Positions 9,382 to 14,391 of a DNA stretch of 22,037 nt are shown in pieces. This stretch comes from SIG452 sp045580405 (GTDB lineage Bacteria > Bacillota > Clostridia > UMGS1840). A program made the translations under genes and the position numbers. The DNA lies in assembly GCA_045580405.1 (NCBI GenBank), contig JAZNNT010000032.1, forward strand, positions 1 through 22,037, read 5' to 3'. Positions within the stretch are counted from its first letter, which is position 1, and every line of letters starts with the position of its first letter. Under the pieces are notes generated by a model that saw nothing but the letters and a program-made list of their open reading frames with translations, was not told the DNA's origin and searched no databases.

Positions 9382-10388
9382 CACAGAGAAAGCACCTTCC
9401 CCCCGCTGGATTTTTTTAAGCGATTCATCACGGAAAGCCCGATTCCTTTTTCTTCCACTGCGGGAATATATACGGTTTGGTACCCTTCTAAATCAGCTTG
9501 TTTCAGCTTGGAAAAAATCAGATGTGCCATCTGGGATAAATCCGTTTTTGTGCCGATACTCATTTTATTTTTGGGAAAAGCATCGTATTCCTCCGAAAAC
9601 AAAAACAAGCACTCCTGCTCAGTTAGGCTTTTACTGAAATAAGAAATAATCTCCTGCATTTCCCCATACACTAAAATGACATCTGCATTGGGTGAATAAT
9701 GGGTATATTTCATACCGGGAGAGGCGGGGCGTTTTTCTTCGCCGCCATCCACCAAAGATGGGTGTAACCGGGTGTTTGGAAGAATCTCCTGAAGCATTTC
9801 CAAGGTAATGCTTCCCGGTCGCAAAATCACAGGAGCATCTCCTGTAACATCCAGCACAGTAGACTCAATTCCAAATTCGCAGTCATCCCCTGCAATCATG
9901 CCTCCAACCCGACCGAAAAGCTCCCGCTGTACATCGGAAAATCTGGTAGCGGAAACGGTGCCTGAAATGTTGGCAGAGGGTGCTGCAATAGGCTTTTTCG
10001 CCTTTTCAATCAGTTCTCTTGCCACAGGGTGCTTGGGAAAACGGACTCCCACGGTAGAAAGCCCTGCAGACACTGCATCGGGAATATGGTCTGCTTTTTT
10101 TAAAACCAGCGTTACAGGTCCCGGCATAAAATGCTTGGCAACTGTTTTCGCCGTTTCGTTAAAATCGGAGGTGACCTCCTCTATCATGGAAAAAGAAGAA
10201 ACATGCACAATCAACGGATTGTCAGCAGGACGGTTTTTCGCTTTAAAAATTTTTAGCACTGCATCAGGATTGGTTGCATCCGCACCGAGACCGTAAACAG
10301 TTTCGGTTGGAAACACCACTGTTTCACCCTGACAAATCAACCTTGCCGCATCCTCCAGGTGTTCCGTTTGGATAATGATTGTGTCCAC
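9381..10388 (-). CDS. tsaC: L-threonylcarbamoyladenylate synthase, long Sua5/YwlC type
   Basis: The enzyme makes threonylcarbamoyl-AMP from threonine, bicarbonate and ATP, the first step of t6A synthesis. The 335-residue protein contains the YrdC/Sua5 core (VVFPTETVYGLGADA at about 24-38, KAKNRPADNPLIVHV, GPVTLVL, VGVRFPKHP, APSANISG, ESTVLD, LRPGSI). The linker motif SPGMKYTHYSP then leads into the additional C-terminal Sua5 domain, so this is the long Sua5-type enzyme and not the short TsaC. Translation starts at a GTG (10388) behind GGGGGGAG, a strong ribosome binding site. It is the first gene of the long minus-strand operon, downstream of a good promoter, and it overlaps rimI by a few bases. 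Confidence 0.95.
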   Translation of the reverse strand: MDTIIIQTEHLEDAARLICQGETVVFPTETVYGLGADATNPDAVLKIFKAKNRPADNPLIVHVSSFSMIEEVTSDFNETAKTVAKHFMPGPVTLVLKKADHIPDAVSAGLSTVGVRFPKHPVARELIEKAKKPIAAPSANISGTVSATRFSDVQRELFGRVGGMIAGDDCEFGIESTVLDVTGDAPVILRPGSITLEMLQEILPNTRLHPSLVDGGEEKRPASPGMKYTHYSPNADVILVYGEMQEIISYFSKSLTEQECLFLFSEEYDAFPKNKMSIGTKTDLSQMAHLIFSKLKQADLEGYQTVYIPAVEEKGIGLSVMNRLKKSSGGKVLSL

Positions 10389-10425
10389 GATTTCTCCCCC
10401 CTTTTTTTATGATAAAATTTTCTGT

Positions 10426-10460
10426 ATATAATAGTATAGTCTTTCAATATACTATTGTAT
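10426..10460. repeat. Imperfect 13-bp inverted repeat at the tsaC promoter start region
   Basis: Arms ATATAATAGTATA (10426-10438) and TATACTATTGTAT (10448-10460) pair over 13 positions with one mismatch and a 9-nt centre. The right arm includes the -10 element of the minus-strand promoter and the left arm falls in the first transcribed bases, so this could be an operator or a short 5' leader hairpin. The rest of the 162-nt gap between tsaC and the spoIVFA-like gene (10389-10550) is AT-rich. It must also hold the plus-strand promoter of the sporulation genes, which I could not pin down. Confidence 0.4.
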
Positions 10461-10481
10461 CACATTTTTCTAAAATGTCTA
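10454..10481 (-). promoter_or_regulatory. Probable housekeeping promoter of the tsaC-trmFO gene run
   Basis: On the minus strand a -35 element TAGACA (10481-10476) is separated by 16 nt from a -10 element TACAAT (10459-10454). The -10 is preceded by TGA, giving an extended -10 TGn motif. The position, about 65 nt upstream of the tsaC GTG, is suitable for driving the nine-gene minus-strand run. Assignment rests on consensus match only. Confidence 0.65.
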
Positions 10482-10550
10482 TAGAAATTGCACATATTTT
10501 TTTAATTTTTTTCATATTATGAAGCAAAGGGACAAGAAAGGAGCCTGAAA

Positions 10551-11144
10551 TTGAAACGAACAAAACAAAAAGCCAAAGAAACGCCCAAACGAAAAAGCGG
10601 TTGTCTCTGGATTTTTCTGATTCTTGCCGTCATATTGGTTTTTCTGTTTAACAGCAAAAATTTCCAAAAGAATCTGGATTATTTTCTAAGAGGAGAAGCA
10701 GATGTGGGGGCTTTTTTCTCTGATGTGCAGGTATCTTACCAAACCCACCTTACCTATCCGGATTTTGCGATGCCGATTGCAGGAGAAATCACCTCCCACT
10801 TTGGGGATCGAATCAATCCGCTGACCAATCAGGAGGAAATACATACCGGCATTGATATTGATATCTCTACCGACAGTCAAGTGAAAGCAGCAGCTTCGGG
10901 AACTGTTTTAAAAATTGGTGTGGATGAACGATTTGGCAATTATGTGATTCTTTCCCATAGCGGAAATTTTTCCACCTGCTACGCACATCTGGAAAGCGTA
11001 TCCGCCACCGAAGGAACCAAAATCGAAAAAGGTTCTCCCATCGCAGTGGCAGGAAACACGGGCGCTACCACGGGTCCCCACCTTCATTTTGAAATCCGAA
11101 AAGGTGAAAAACGAATGAATCCCATGCTGTTTTTACCAAAATGA
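10551..11144 (+). CDS. spoIVFA: SpoIVFA-like LytM/M23 domain membrane protein
   Basis: This 197-residue protein has a basic N-terminus, one membrane segment (about 19-34) and a C-terminal LytM/M23 domain. The domain keeps the full zinc and catalytic set: His98 and Asp102 in HTGID, His146 in CYAHLE, and His177/His179 in PHLHFEI. The next gene, overlapping by 4 nt, is a SpoIVFB-like site-2 protease. In Bacillus, SpoIVFA is the membrane partner that holds and inhibits SpoIVFB until pro-sigma-K processing, and that is the most likely role here. SpoIIQ or a generic M23 endopeptidase is the alternative. The start is a TTG at 10551, supported by AAAGGAG with 7 nt spacing; no nearby ATG is as well placed. 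It is divergent from tsaC. Confidence 0.8.
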   Translation: MKRTKQKAKETPKRKSGCLWIFLILAVILVFLFNSKNFQKNLDYFLRGEADVGAFFSDVQVSYQTHLTYPDFAMPIAGEITSHFGDRINPLTNQEEIHTGIDIDISTDSQVKAAASGTVLKIGVDERFGNYVILSHSGNFSTCYAHLESVSATEGTKIEKGSPIAVAGNTGATTGPHLHFEIRKGEKRMNPMLFLPK

Positions 11145-11968
11145 TGCGGCATTTCACGGTCAATCCTCTATTTTTTGTAGTGGTGTTCATATCCTGGTAC
11201 ACGGGAAATTTAGCATCGTTCCTTATCACATATGCCTCCCTTATTTTTCACGAAAGCATCCATCTGTACTTCCTTTGTAAGCACAAAATTCCGGTCGGAC
11301 ACATTACTGTGGAGCCTTTTGGAATCTCCATTCAAACAGACAGAAAAATACCGGAAAACGCCATTGTTTACCTTTCTGCTCCCGTTGGGAATTTGTTGGT
11401 TGCAGGGATTCTGATTCTCCTGCAGGTTTGGCAGAGCAAATTCGCATATACGCAGTGGATTATAGCAAATCTCAGTCTTGGGCTGGTGAATCTGCTCCCC
11501 ATCCTGCCATTAGACGGCGGACGGGTTCTGCTGCTTAGAATGGAACAAAAACAAGGAAAAGAAAAAGCAAAAAAGCAAATGAATTTTTTGAGCTTCGGAG
11601 TGCTGGTCCCGATGTTATTAACAACTGTATTTTTGATTGGAAAAACAGATTGCAGCTTTGGTCTCATTCTTGTTCTTATTTTCATCTGCTACACTTTGCT
11701 TTCGGGTAATCGCTTTTTAACATACCAAAAACTGAAAAATCAGGCTTTTCGGAAAGAAAACGGAAACTTTCAATCCGTGCAAACAGTGGAACATCTGGGG
11801 GTTCGTTGGGACTATCCTGCAAAGAAACTGCTGAAAAATTTTTGTGGGGAAAAATATTATATCATCAATATTTTCCAAGACGGAAAACTTCTGAAAACGG
11901 TTACCGAAACACAGATTGTCAATAAAATTCTTACCACAAACCGAAATATCACCGTTTTAGAATGTTAA
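11141..11968 (+). CDS. spoIVFB: SpoIVFB-like intramembrane site-2 metalloprotease (M50)
   Basis: This 275-residue polytopic membrane protein carries the zinc motif HESIH (37-41, HExxH) inside a hydrophobic segment. The second conserved motif NLLPILPLDGG supplies the third ligand, Asp125. This is the S2P/M50 arrangement of SpoIVFB, which releases active sigma-K by cleaving pro-sigma-K in the mother cell. After about residue 200 a soluble tail follows, ending in a region resembling a reduced CBS module, the domain that binds substrate in Bacillus SpoIVFB. The ATG overlaps the upstream stop as ATGA and has no clear ribosome binding site of its own, so translation is probably coupled to the LytM gene. 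Membership in M50 is sure; the sporulation role is inferred from the pairing. Confidence 0.87.
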   Translation: MMRHFTVNPLFFVVVFISWYTGNLASFLITYASLIFHESIHLYFLCKHKIPVGHITVEPFGISIQTDRKIPENAIVYLSAPVGNLLVAGILILLQVWQSKFAYTQWIIANLSLGLVNLLPILPLDGGRVLLLRMEQKQGKEKAKKQMNFLSFGVLVPMLLTTVFLIGKTDCSFGLILVLIFICYTLLSGNRFLTYQKLKNQAFRKENGNFQSVQTVEHLGVRWDYPAKKLLKNFCGEKYYIINIFQDGKLLKTVTETQIVNKILTTNRNITVLEC

Positions 11969-11998
11969 AAGGAGCTATGGCAAAAGCCACAGCTCCTT
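11969..11998. terminator. Hairpin terminator between spoIVFB-like and yneA-like genes
   Basis: AAGGAGCTATGGC (11969-11981) pairs with GCCACAGCTCCTT (11986-11998) around an AAAA loop, with one internal mismatch. It begins immediately after the spoIVFB-like stop and lies downstream of the convergent yneA-like gene. On the minus strand the stem runs directly into TTTT, so it fits best as the yneA terminator. A U-run is poor on the plus strand, though the hairpin could serve both. Confidence 0.6.
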
Positions 11999-12014
11999 CA
12001 TGTCGGTTTGTATT

Positions 12015-12293
12015 TTACGAAACGGCAATTAAAATTCTGGTGCCTACCACTAAATCGGAACCGTCTAACTGATTCAAGCGCTTAATATCATAAATGGTTT
12101 TGCGGATGTCCCCATCAGTTCCGTATTCTTCTGCAATGCTCCATAAGGTATCGTTTGGTTCCACAATATGGGAAATGTACTGAACTTTTTCTTCACTTGC
12201 AGATGCGCCGATATTCATTGCAACAATCGTTGTTAGCAAAATCGTTACCAAAACAAAAAGCAAACACTTTTTTCCTTTTTTCGTTAATCTCAT
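12015..12293 (-). CDS. yneA: YneA-like LysM protein, probable SOS-induced cell-division suppressor
   Basis: This 92-residue protein has a basic N-terminus, one membrane/signal segment (about 10-30) and a single LysM domain (about 39-91: VEPNDTLWSIAEEYG, then GTRILIAV). In Bacillus, YneA has the same build, is exported, and delays septation during DNA damage. It is encoded head-to-head with lexA, as here. The region between the two genes carries three LexA-box-like palindromes, one inside the spacer of this gene's own promoter. An AGGAGGA ribosome binding site lies 7 nt before the ATG. Function is inferred from architecture and gene position; a generic LysM cell-wall protein cannot be excluded. 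Confidence 0.82.
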   Translation of the reverse strand: MRLTKKGKKCLLFVLVTILLTTIVAMNIGASASEEKVQYISHIVEPNDTLWSIAEEYGTDGDIRKTIYDIKRLNQLDGSDLVVGTRILIAVS

Positions 12294-12312
12294 CTATATT
12301 TCCTCCTAAAAG

Positions 12313-12326
12313 CAAACATTTGTTTT
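12313..12326. promoter_or_regulatory. LexA-box-like operator 1 (yneA-proximal)
   Basis: CAAACATTTGTTTT matches the Gram-positive LexA operator pattern of AAC and GTT half-sites four bases apart. It falls just downstream of the predicted yneA transcription start and upstream of its ribosome binding site, where a bound repressor would block elongation. Confidence 0.75.
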
Positions 12327-12340
12327 CCTTTTCTGAGGTT

Positions 12341-12369
12341 ATTGTAACACAAACATTTGTTCTTGTCAA
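12341..12369 (-). promoter_or_regulatory. Promoter of the yneA-like gene
   Basis: On the minus strand TTGACA (12369-12364) is followed after exactly 17 nt by TACAAT (12346-12341). LexA-box 2 occupies most of the spacer, so LexA binding should exclude RNA polymerase. Confidence 0.8.
12350..12363. promoter_or_regulatory. LexA-box-like operator 2 (central)
   Basis: CAAACATTTGTTCT is nearly identical to operator 1 and lies wholly within the 17-nt spacer of the yneA promoter, directly abutting its -35 element. Confidence 0.78.
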
Positions 12370-12389
12370 TACTTTTTTTGAAAAAATTA

Positions 12390-12403
12390 CAAACAAATGT
12401 TTG
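12390..12403. promoter_or_regulatory. LexA-box-like operator 3 (lexA-proximal)
   Basis: CAAACAAATGTTTG is symmetric in its outer arms and equals the other two boxes read on the opposite strand. Its last three bases overlap the -35 element of the lexA promoter, the expected arrangement for lexA autorepression. Confidence 0.8.
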
Positions 12404-12429
12404 ACAAATGTAAAAACCTGTGGTATAAT
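12401..12429 (+). promoter_or_regulatory. Consensus promoter of lexA with extended -10
   Basis: TTGACA (12401-12406), a 17-nt spacer and TATAAT (12424-12429), preceded by TGG, form a perfect housekeeping promoter with an extended -10. The predicted start lies near 12436, leaving about a 100-nt leader before lexA. Confidence 0.88.
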
Positions 12430-12534
12430 GTAGATACAAGTTGAAAAAAGCACCGTAAAAATGCTCGAAACAGCAGTATTTTTGGAAACAGACGAAGAAA
12501 CTGCAGCAAAATATAAAAAAGGAGCTATCGCTTT

Positions 12535-13167
12535 ATGGATATGGAATTAACCAAAAAACAAAAGCTGATTTTAGATTTCATTAATGATTTCCAGGAAAAA
12601 AACGGGTACCCCCCCACCGTTCGTGATATTTGTATCGGAGTCGGACTTCGCTCCACAGCTACCGTATTTACCCATTTGAAAAATTTAGAGGAAAAAGGGG
12701 TATTAAACAAAAGTTCTGCTAAAAACAGAGCAATTTCCGTGGTCAAGGAAGCCTCCGTCACCGAATTTGTGCCGAAGGATTCCAACAATCCTGATATTTT
12801 AGAAGTGCCTCTTGTTGGGAAAGTTGCGGCAGGCAGCCCGATTTTAGCGGTGGAAAATATCGAAAGAACCTTTCCGCTTCCCATGGATATGGCAACCAAT
12901 CAGGAAATGTTTATGCTAAGAGTACAGGGCGAGAGTATGATCAACGCCGGCATTTTAAACGGCGATTTAATTATTGTTGCCCGTCAGCCTACCGCTGAAA
13001 ACGGCGAAAAAGTAGTTGCCATGATTAACGATGAGGTAACGGTAAAAACCTTCTATAAGGAAAACGGATATTTCCGTCTGCAGCCCGAAAATGACACCAT
13101 GGAACCCATCATCACTACACAGCTCACCATTTTAGGAAAAGTAGTCGGTCTTTTCAGAAGCTACTAA
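12535..13167 (+). CDS. lexA: LexA, SOS repressor/autoprotease
   Basis: LexA represses DNA-damage genes and cleaves itself when stimulated by RecA filaments. The 210-residue protein has an N-terminal winged helix-turn-helix (about 5-68, including GYPPTVRDI and RSTATVFTHLKNLEEKG). It has the self-cleavage site Ala99-Gly100 in VAAGSP, the nucleophile Ser134 in QGESM, and the general base Lys171 in VTVKTFYK. The ATG at 12535 is 10 nt after AAAAGGAG; a second in-frame ATG two codons later is farther from it. It has its own promoter overlapped by a LexA-box palindrome, is divergent from the yneA-like gene, and ends just before a bidirectional terminator. Confidence 0.98.
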   Translation: MDMELTKKQKLILDFINDFQEKNGYPPTVRDICIGVGLRSTATVFTHLKNLEEKGVLNKSSAKNRAISVVKEASVTEFVPKDSNNPDILEVPLVGKVAAGSPILAVENIERTFPLPMDMATNQEMFMLRVQGESMINAGILNGDLIIVARQPTAENGEKVVAMINDEVTVKTFYKENGYFRLQPENDTMEPIITTQLTILGKVVGLFRSY

Positions 13168-13190
13168 TTTAAGAGAAAAAGAGCAAAAAG

Positions 13191-13223
13191 AAAAGAGGTA
13201 TCAGAACTGATACCTCTTTTTTT
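13191..13223. terminator. Bidirectional intrinsic terminator between lexA and rpmA
   Basis: AAAAGAGGTATCAG (13191-13204) and CTGATACCTCTTTT (13207-13220) form a perfect 14-bp stem, with a GC-containing 10-bp core, around a 2-nt centre. It is flanked by T-runs on the right and A-runs on the left. It sits between convergent lexA and rpmA and can end transcripts in both directions. Confidence 0.92.
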
Positions 13224-13236
13224 ACCAATTTTTTAA

Positions 13237-13512
13237 TTAGATAGCGTATACGCTAACCTGTTTTTTGTCTCTTTTGGTTTCAAATTTTACTTTACCGTCG
13301 ATTAATGCGTATAAAGTATCGTCAGAGCCTTTACCAACATTTTCACCGGGGTTGATTTTGGTACCTCTCTGTCTTACCAGAATGTTACCAGCTAAAACAA
13401 ACTGACCGTCTGCTCTTTTCGCACCCAGTCTTTTGGATTCACTGTCTCTGCCGTTTTTGGTGCTACCTACACCTTTTTTATGAGCAAATAACTGGAAATT
13501 AATTTTAAACAT
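13237..13512 (-). CDS. rpmA: 50S ribosomal protein L27 with cleavable N-terminal extension
   Basis: L27 reaches the peptidyl-transferase centre through its N-terminus. The sequence KINFQLFAHKKGVGSTKNGRDS includes the Bacillota-specific extension ending in FQLF, which the protease Prp removes before Ala-His-Lys-Lys so that mature L27 can function. The prp gene lies immediately upstream on the same strand. GGAGG inside the end of prp is 8 nt from the ATG at 13512 and 5 nt from another ATG one codon upstream (13515). I prefer 13512, but the difference is one residue. It is the last gene of the cluster, before a bidirectional terminator. Confidence 0.96.
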   Translation of the reverse strand: MFKINFQLFAHKKGVGSTKNGRDSESKRLGAKRADGQFVLAGNILVRQRGTKINPGENVGKGSDDTLYALIDGKVKFETKRDKKQVSVYAI

Positions 13513-13515
13513 CAT

Positions 13516-13848
13516 CTAATCCTCCACTTCAATCATTTTTACATAATCAGAATATTCCGATTCAATTTGGCGTAAGGTTAAAACCATAGTCTCCAAGAGA
13601 ATATTCACCTTCTCCAAAATCAGCTGATCGGAAATTTCAGGAATACCGCACTCTAAGTGCCCATCATCGATTACAATATTTAAGCGGATTCCGAGTAACT
13701 CAGACATTCCCAAGATTACGGACTGGGTTGCGGTGGACACATTGGCACACACAATATCCTTGCCGATTTCTTCATAGCCGGAATGACCATCTACCACGAA
13801 CCGATAAATATTACCGATATAGTTCCTGCTAATCTCAATGTTTATCAT
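13516..13848 (-). CDS. prp: Ribosomal-processing cysteine protease Prp
   Basis: Prp (YsxB family) cuts the N-terminal extension from ribosomal protein L27. The 110-residue protein has the catalytic pair His22 (in VDGHSGY) and Cys34 (in DIVCANVS), at the same spacing as described for the staphylococcal enzyme. It is encoded between rplU and rpmA, as in most Bacillota. The start ATG is 5 nt after the rplU stop with only a weak ribosome binding site, so translation is probably coupled. The stop codon abuts the L27 start. Confidence 0.94.
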   Translation of the reverse strand: MINIEISRNYIGNIYRFVVDGHSGYEEIGKDIVCANVSTATQSVILGMSELLGIRLNIVIDDGHLECGIPEISDQLILEKVNILLETMVLTLRQIESEYSDYVKMIEVED

Positions 13849-13853
13849 AAAAA

Positions 13854-14165
13854 TTAACCGTTGATTTTTTCAATCTGAACTTTGGTATAAGCCTGTCTGT
13901 GACCCTGTTTTTTGTGATAACCTTTTTTCGGTTTATACTTGTAAACAATGATCTTTTTGCTTCTGCCTTCTTTTAAAGCTTTTGCGGTTACGGTTGCACC
14001 TTCTACATAAGGAGCACCAACTTTGATGCCGTCATCAGAGCCGATTGCCAATACTTCGTTAAAAGTATAGGTTTCGTTTTCGGATAAGCCCAGCTTTTCG
14101 ATGTAGATTACATCGCCTTCAGCTACTTTGTACTGCTTACCGCCGGTTTTTAAAACTGCGTACAT
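13854..14165 (-). CDS. rplU: 50S ribosomal protein L21
   Basis: L21 is a 23S rRNA-binding protein of the large subunit. The 103-residue product begins MYAVLKTGGKQYKV and ends with the basic segment KPKKGYHKKQGHRQAYTKVQIEKI, both typical. The open frame continues upstream to 14252, but that part overlaps the leader RNA. The ATG at 14165 has GGGAGG 8 nt upstream and matches the conserved family start, so 14165 is used. It is the first gene of rplU-prp-rpmA, with a strong promoter and structured leader. Confidence 0.97.
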   Translation of the reverse strand: MYAVLKTGGKQYKVAEGDVIYIEKLGLSENETYTFNEVLAIGSDDGIKVGAPYVEGATVTAKALKEGRSKKIIVYKYKPKKGYHKKQGHRQAYTKVQIEKING

Positions 14166-14280
14166 AATAAGTACCTCCCAATTAAATTTTTTGCACCCTT
14201 TCGGGTGGTTATTTAGGACACGCCCGAGCGATGGTGATTTTACAAAAAGCAAAATTCTTATGCCACCCCGGAGCGGTTAC
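14166..14280 (-). ncRNA. L21-type ribosomal protein leader of rplU-prp-rpmA
   Basis: About 115 nt lie between the predicted start and the L21 ATG and contain ordered structure. On the minus strand there is a GC-rich segment CCGCTCCGGGGTGGC near the 5' end, a complementary-looking segment CGCTCGGGCG with GTGTCC, and a perfect CACCC-GAAA-GGGTG tetraloop hairpin (plus 14194-14207). This resembles the L21 leader class found before rplU in Bacillota, proposed to mediate autoregulation. Assignment is from position and recalled motifs, not a covariance search. Confidence 0.72.
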
Positions 14281-14286
14281 CACAGT

Positions 14287-14315
14287 ATTATACAATCAAT
14301 TTATCAAAATGTCAA
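14287..14315 (-). promoter_or_regulatory. Consensus promoter of rplU-prp-rpmA
   Basis: On the minus strand TTGACA (14315-14310), a 17-nt spacer and TATAAT (14292-14287) form a perfect housekeeping promoter, as expected for ribosomal protein genes. Confidence 0.9.
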
Positions 14316-14348
14316 GCTTTTTTTGGTATTTTTTAAAAATATTTTTGT

Positions 14349-14361
14349 CGGTTTCAAACCG
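14349..14361 (-). terminator. Weak hairpin after the 14392-15480 gene
   Basis: CGGTTTCAAACCG is self-complementary around a short loop and lies about 30 nt after the upstream stop. On the minus strand an AT-rich stretch with a T5 run follows some bases later, so it may be a poor terminator. Evidence is weak. Confidence 0.3.
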
Positions 14362-14391
14362 CATGATGATTCAAGGAAAATTATAGCTGTA

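Noticed and set aside
9808..10296. 162-codon plus-strand frame opposite tsaC
   Set aside because: Mirror frame of a conserved coding sequence with no recognisable protein features.
12313..12403. Regularly spaced repeats suggesting a CRISPR-like array
   Set aside because: Only three 14-bp palindromes, one inverted, placed exactly on promoter elements between lexA and a yneA-like gene; they are operators.
14166..14252. N-terminal extension of L21 by 29 residues
   Set aside because: It overlaps the leader RNA hairpin, has no ribosome binding site, and the conserved L21 start with GGGAGG lies at 14165.
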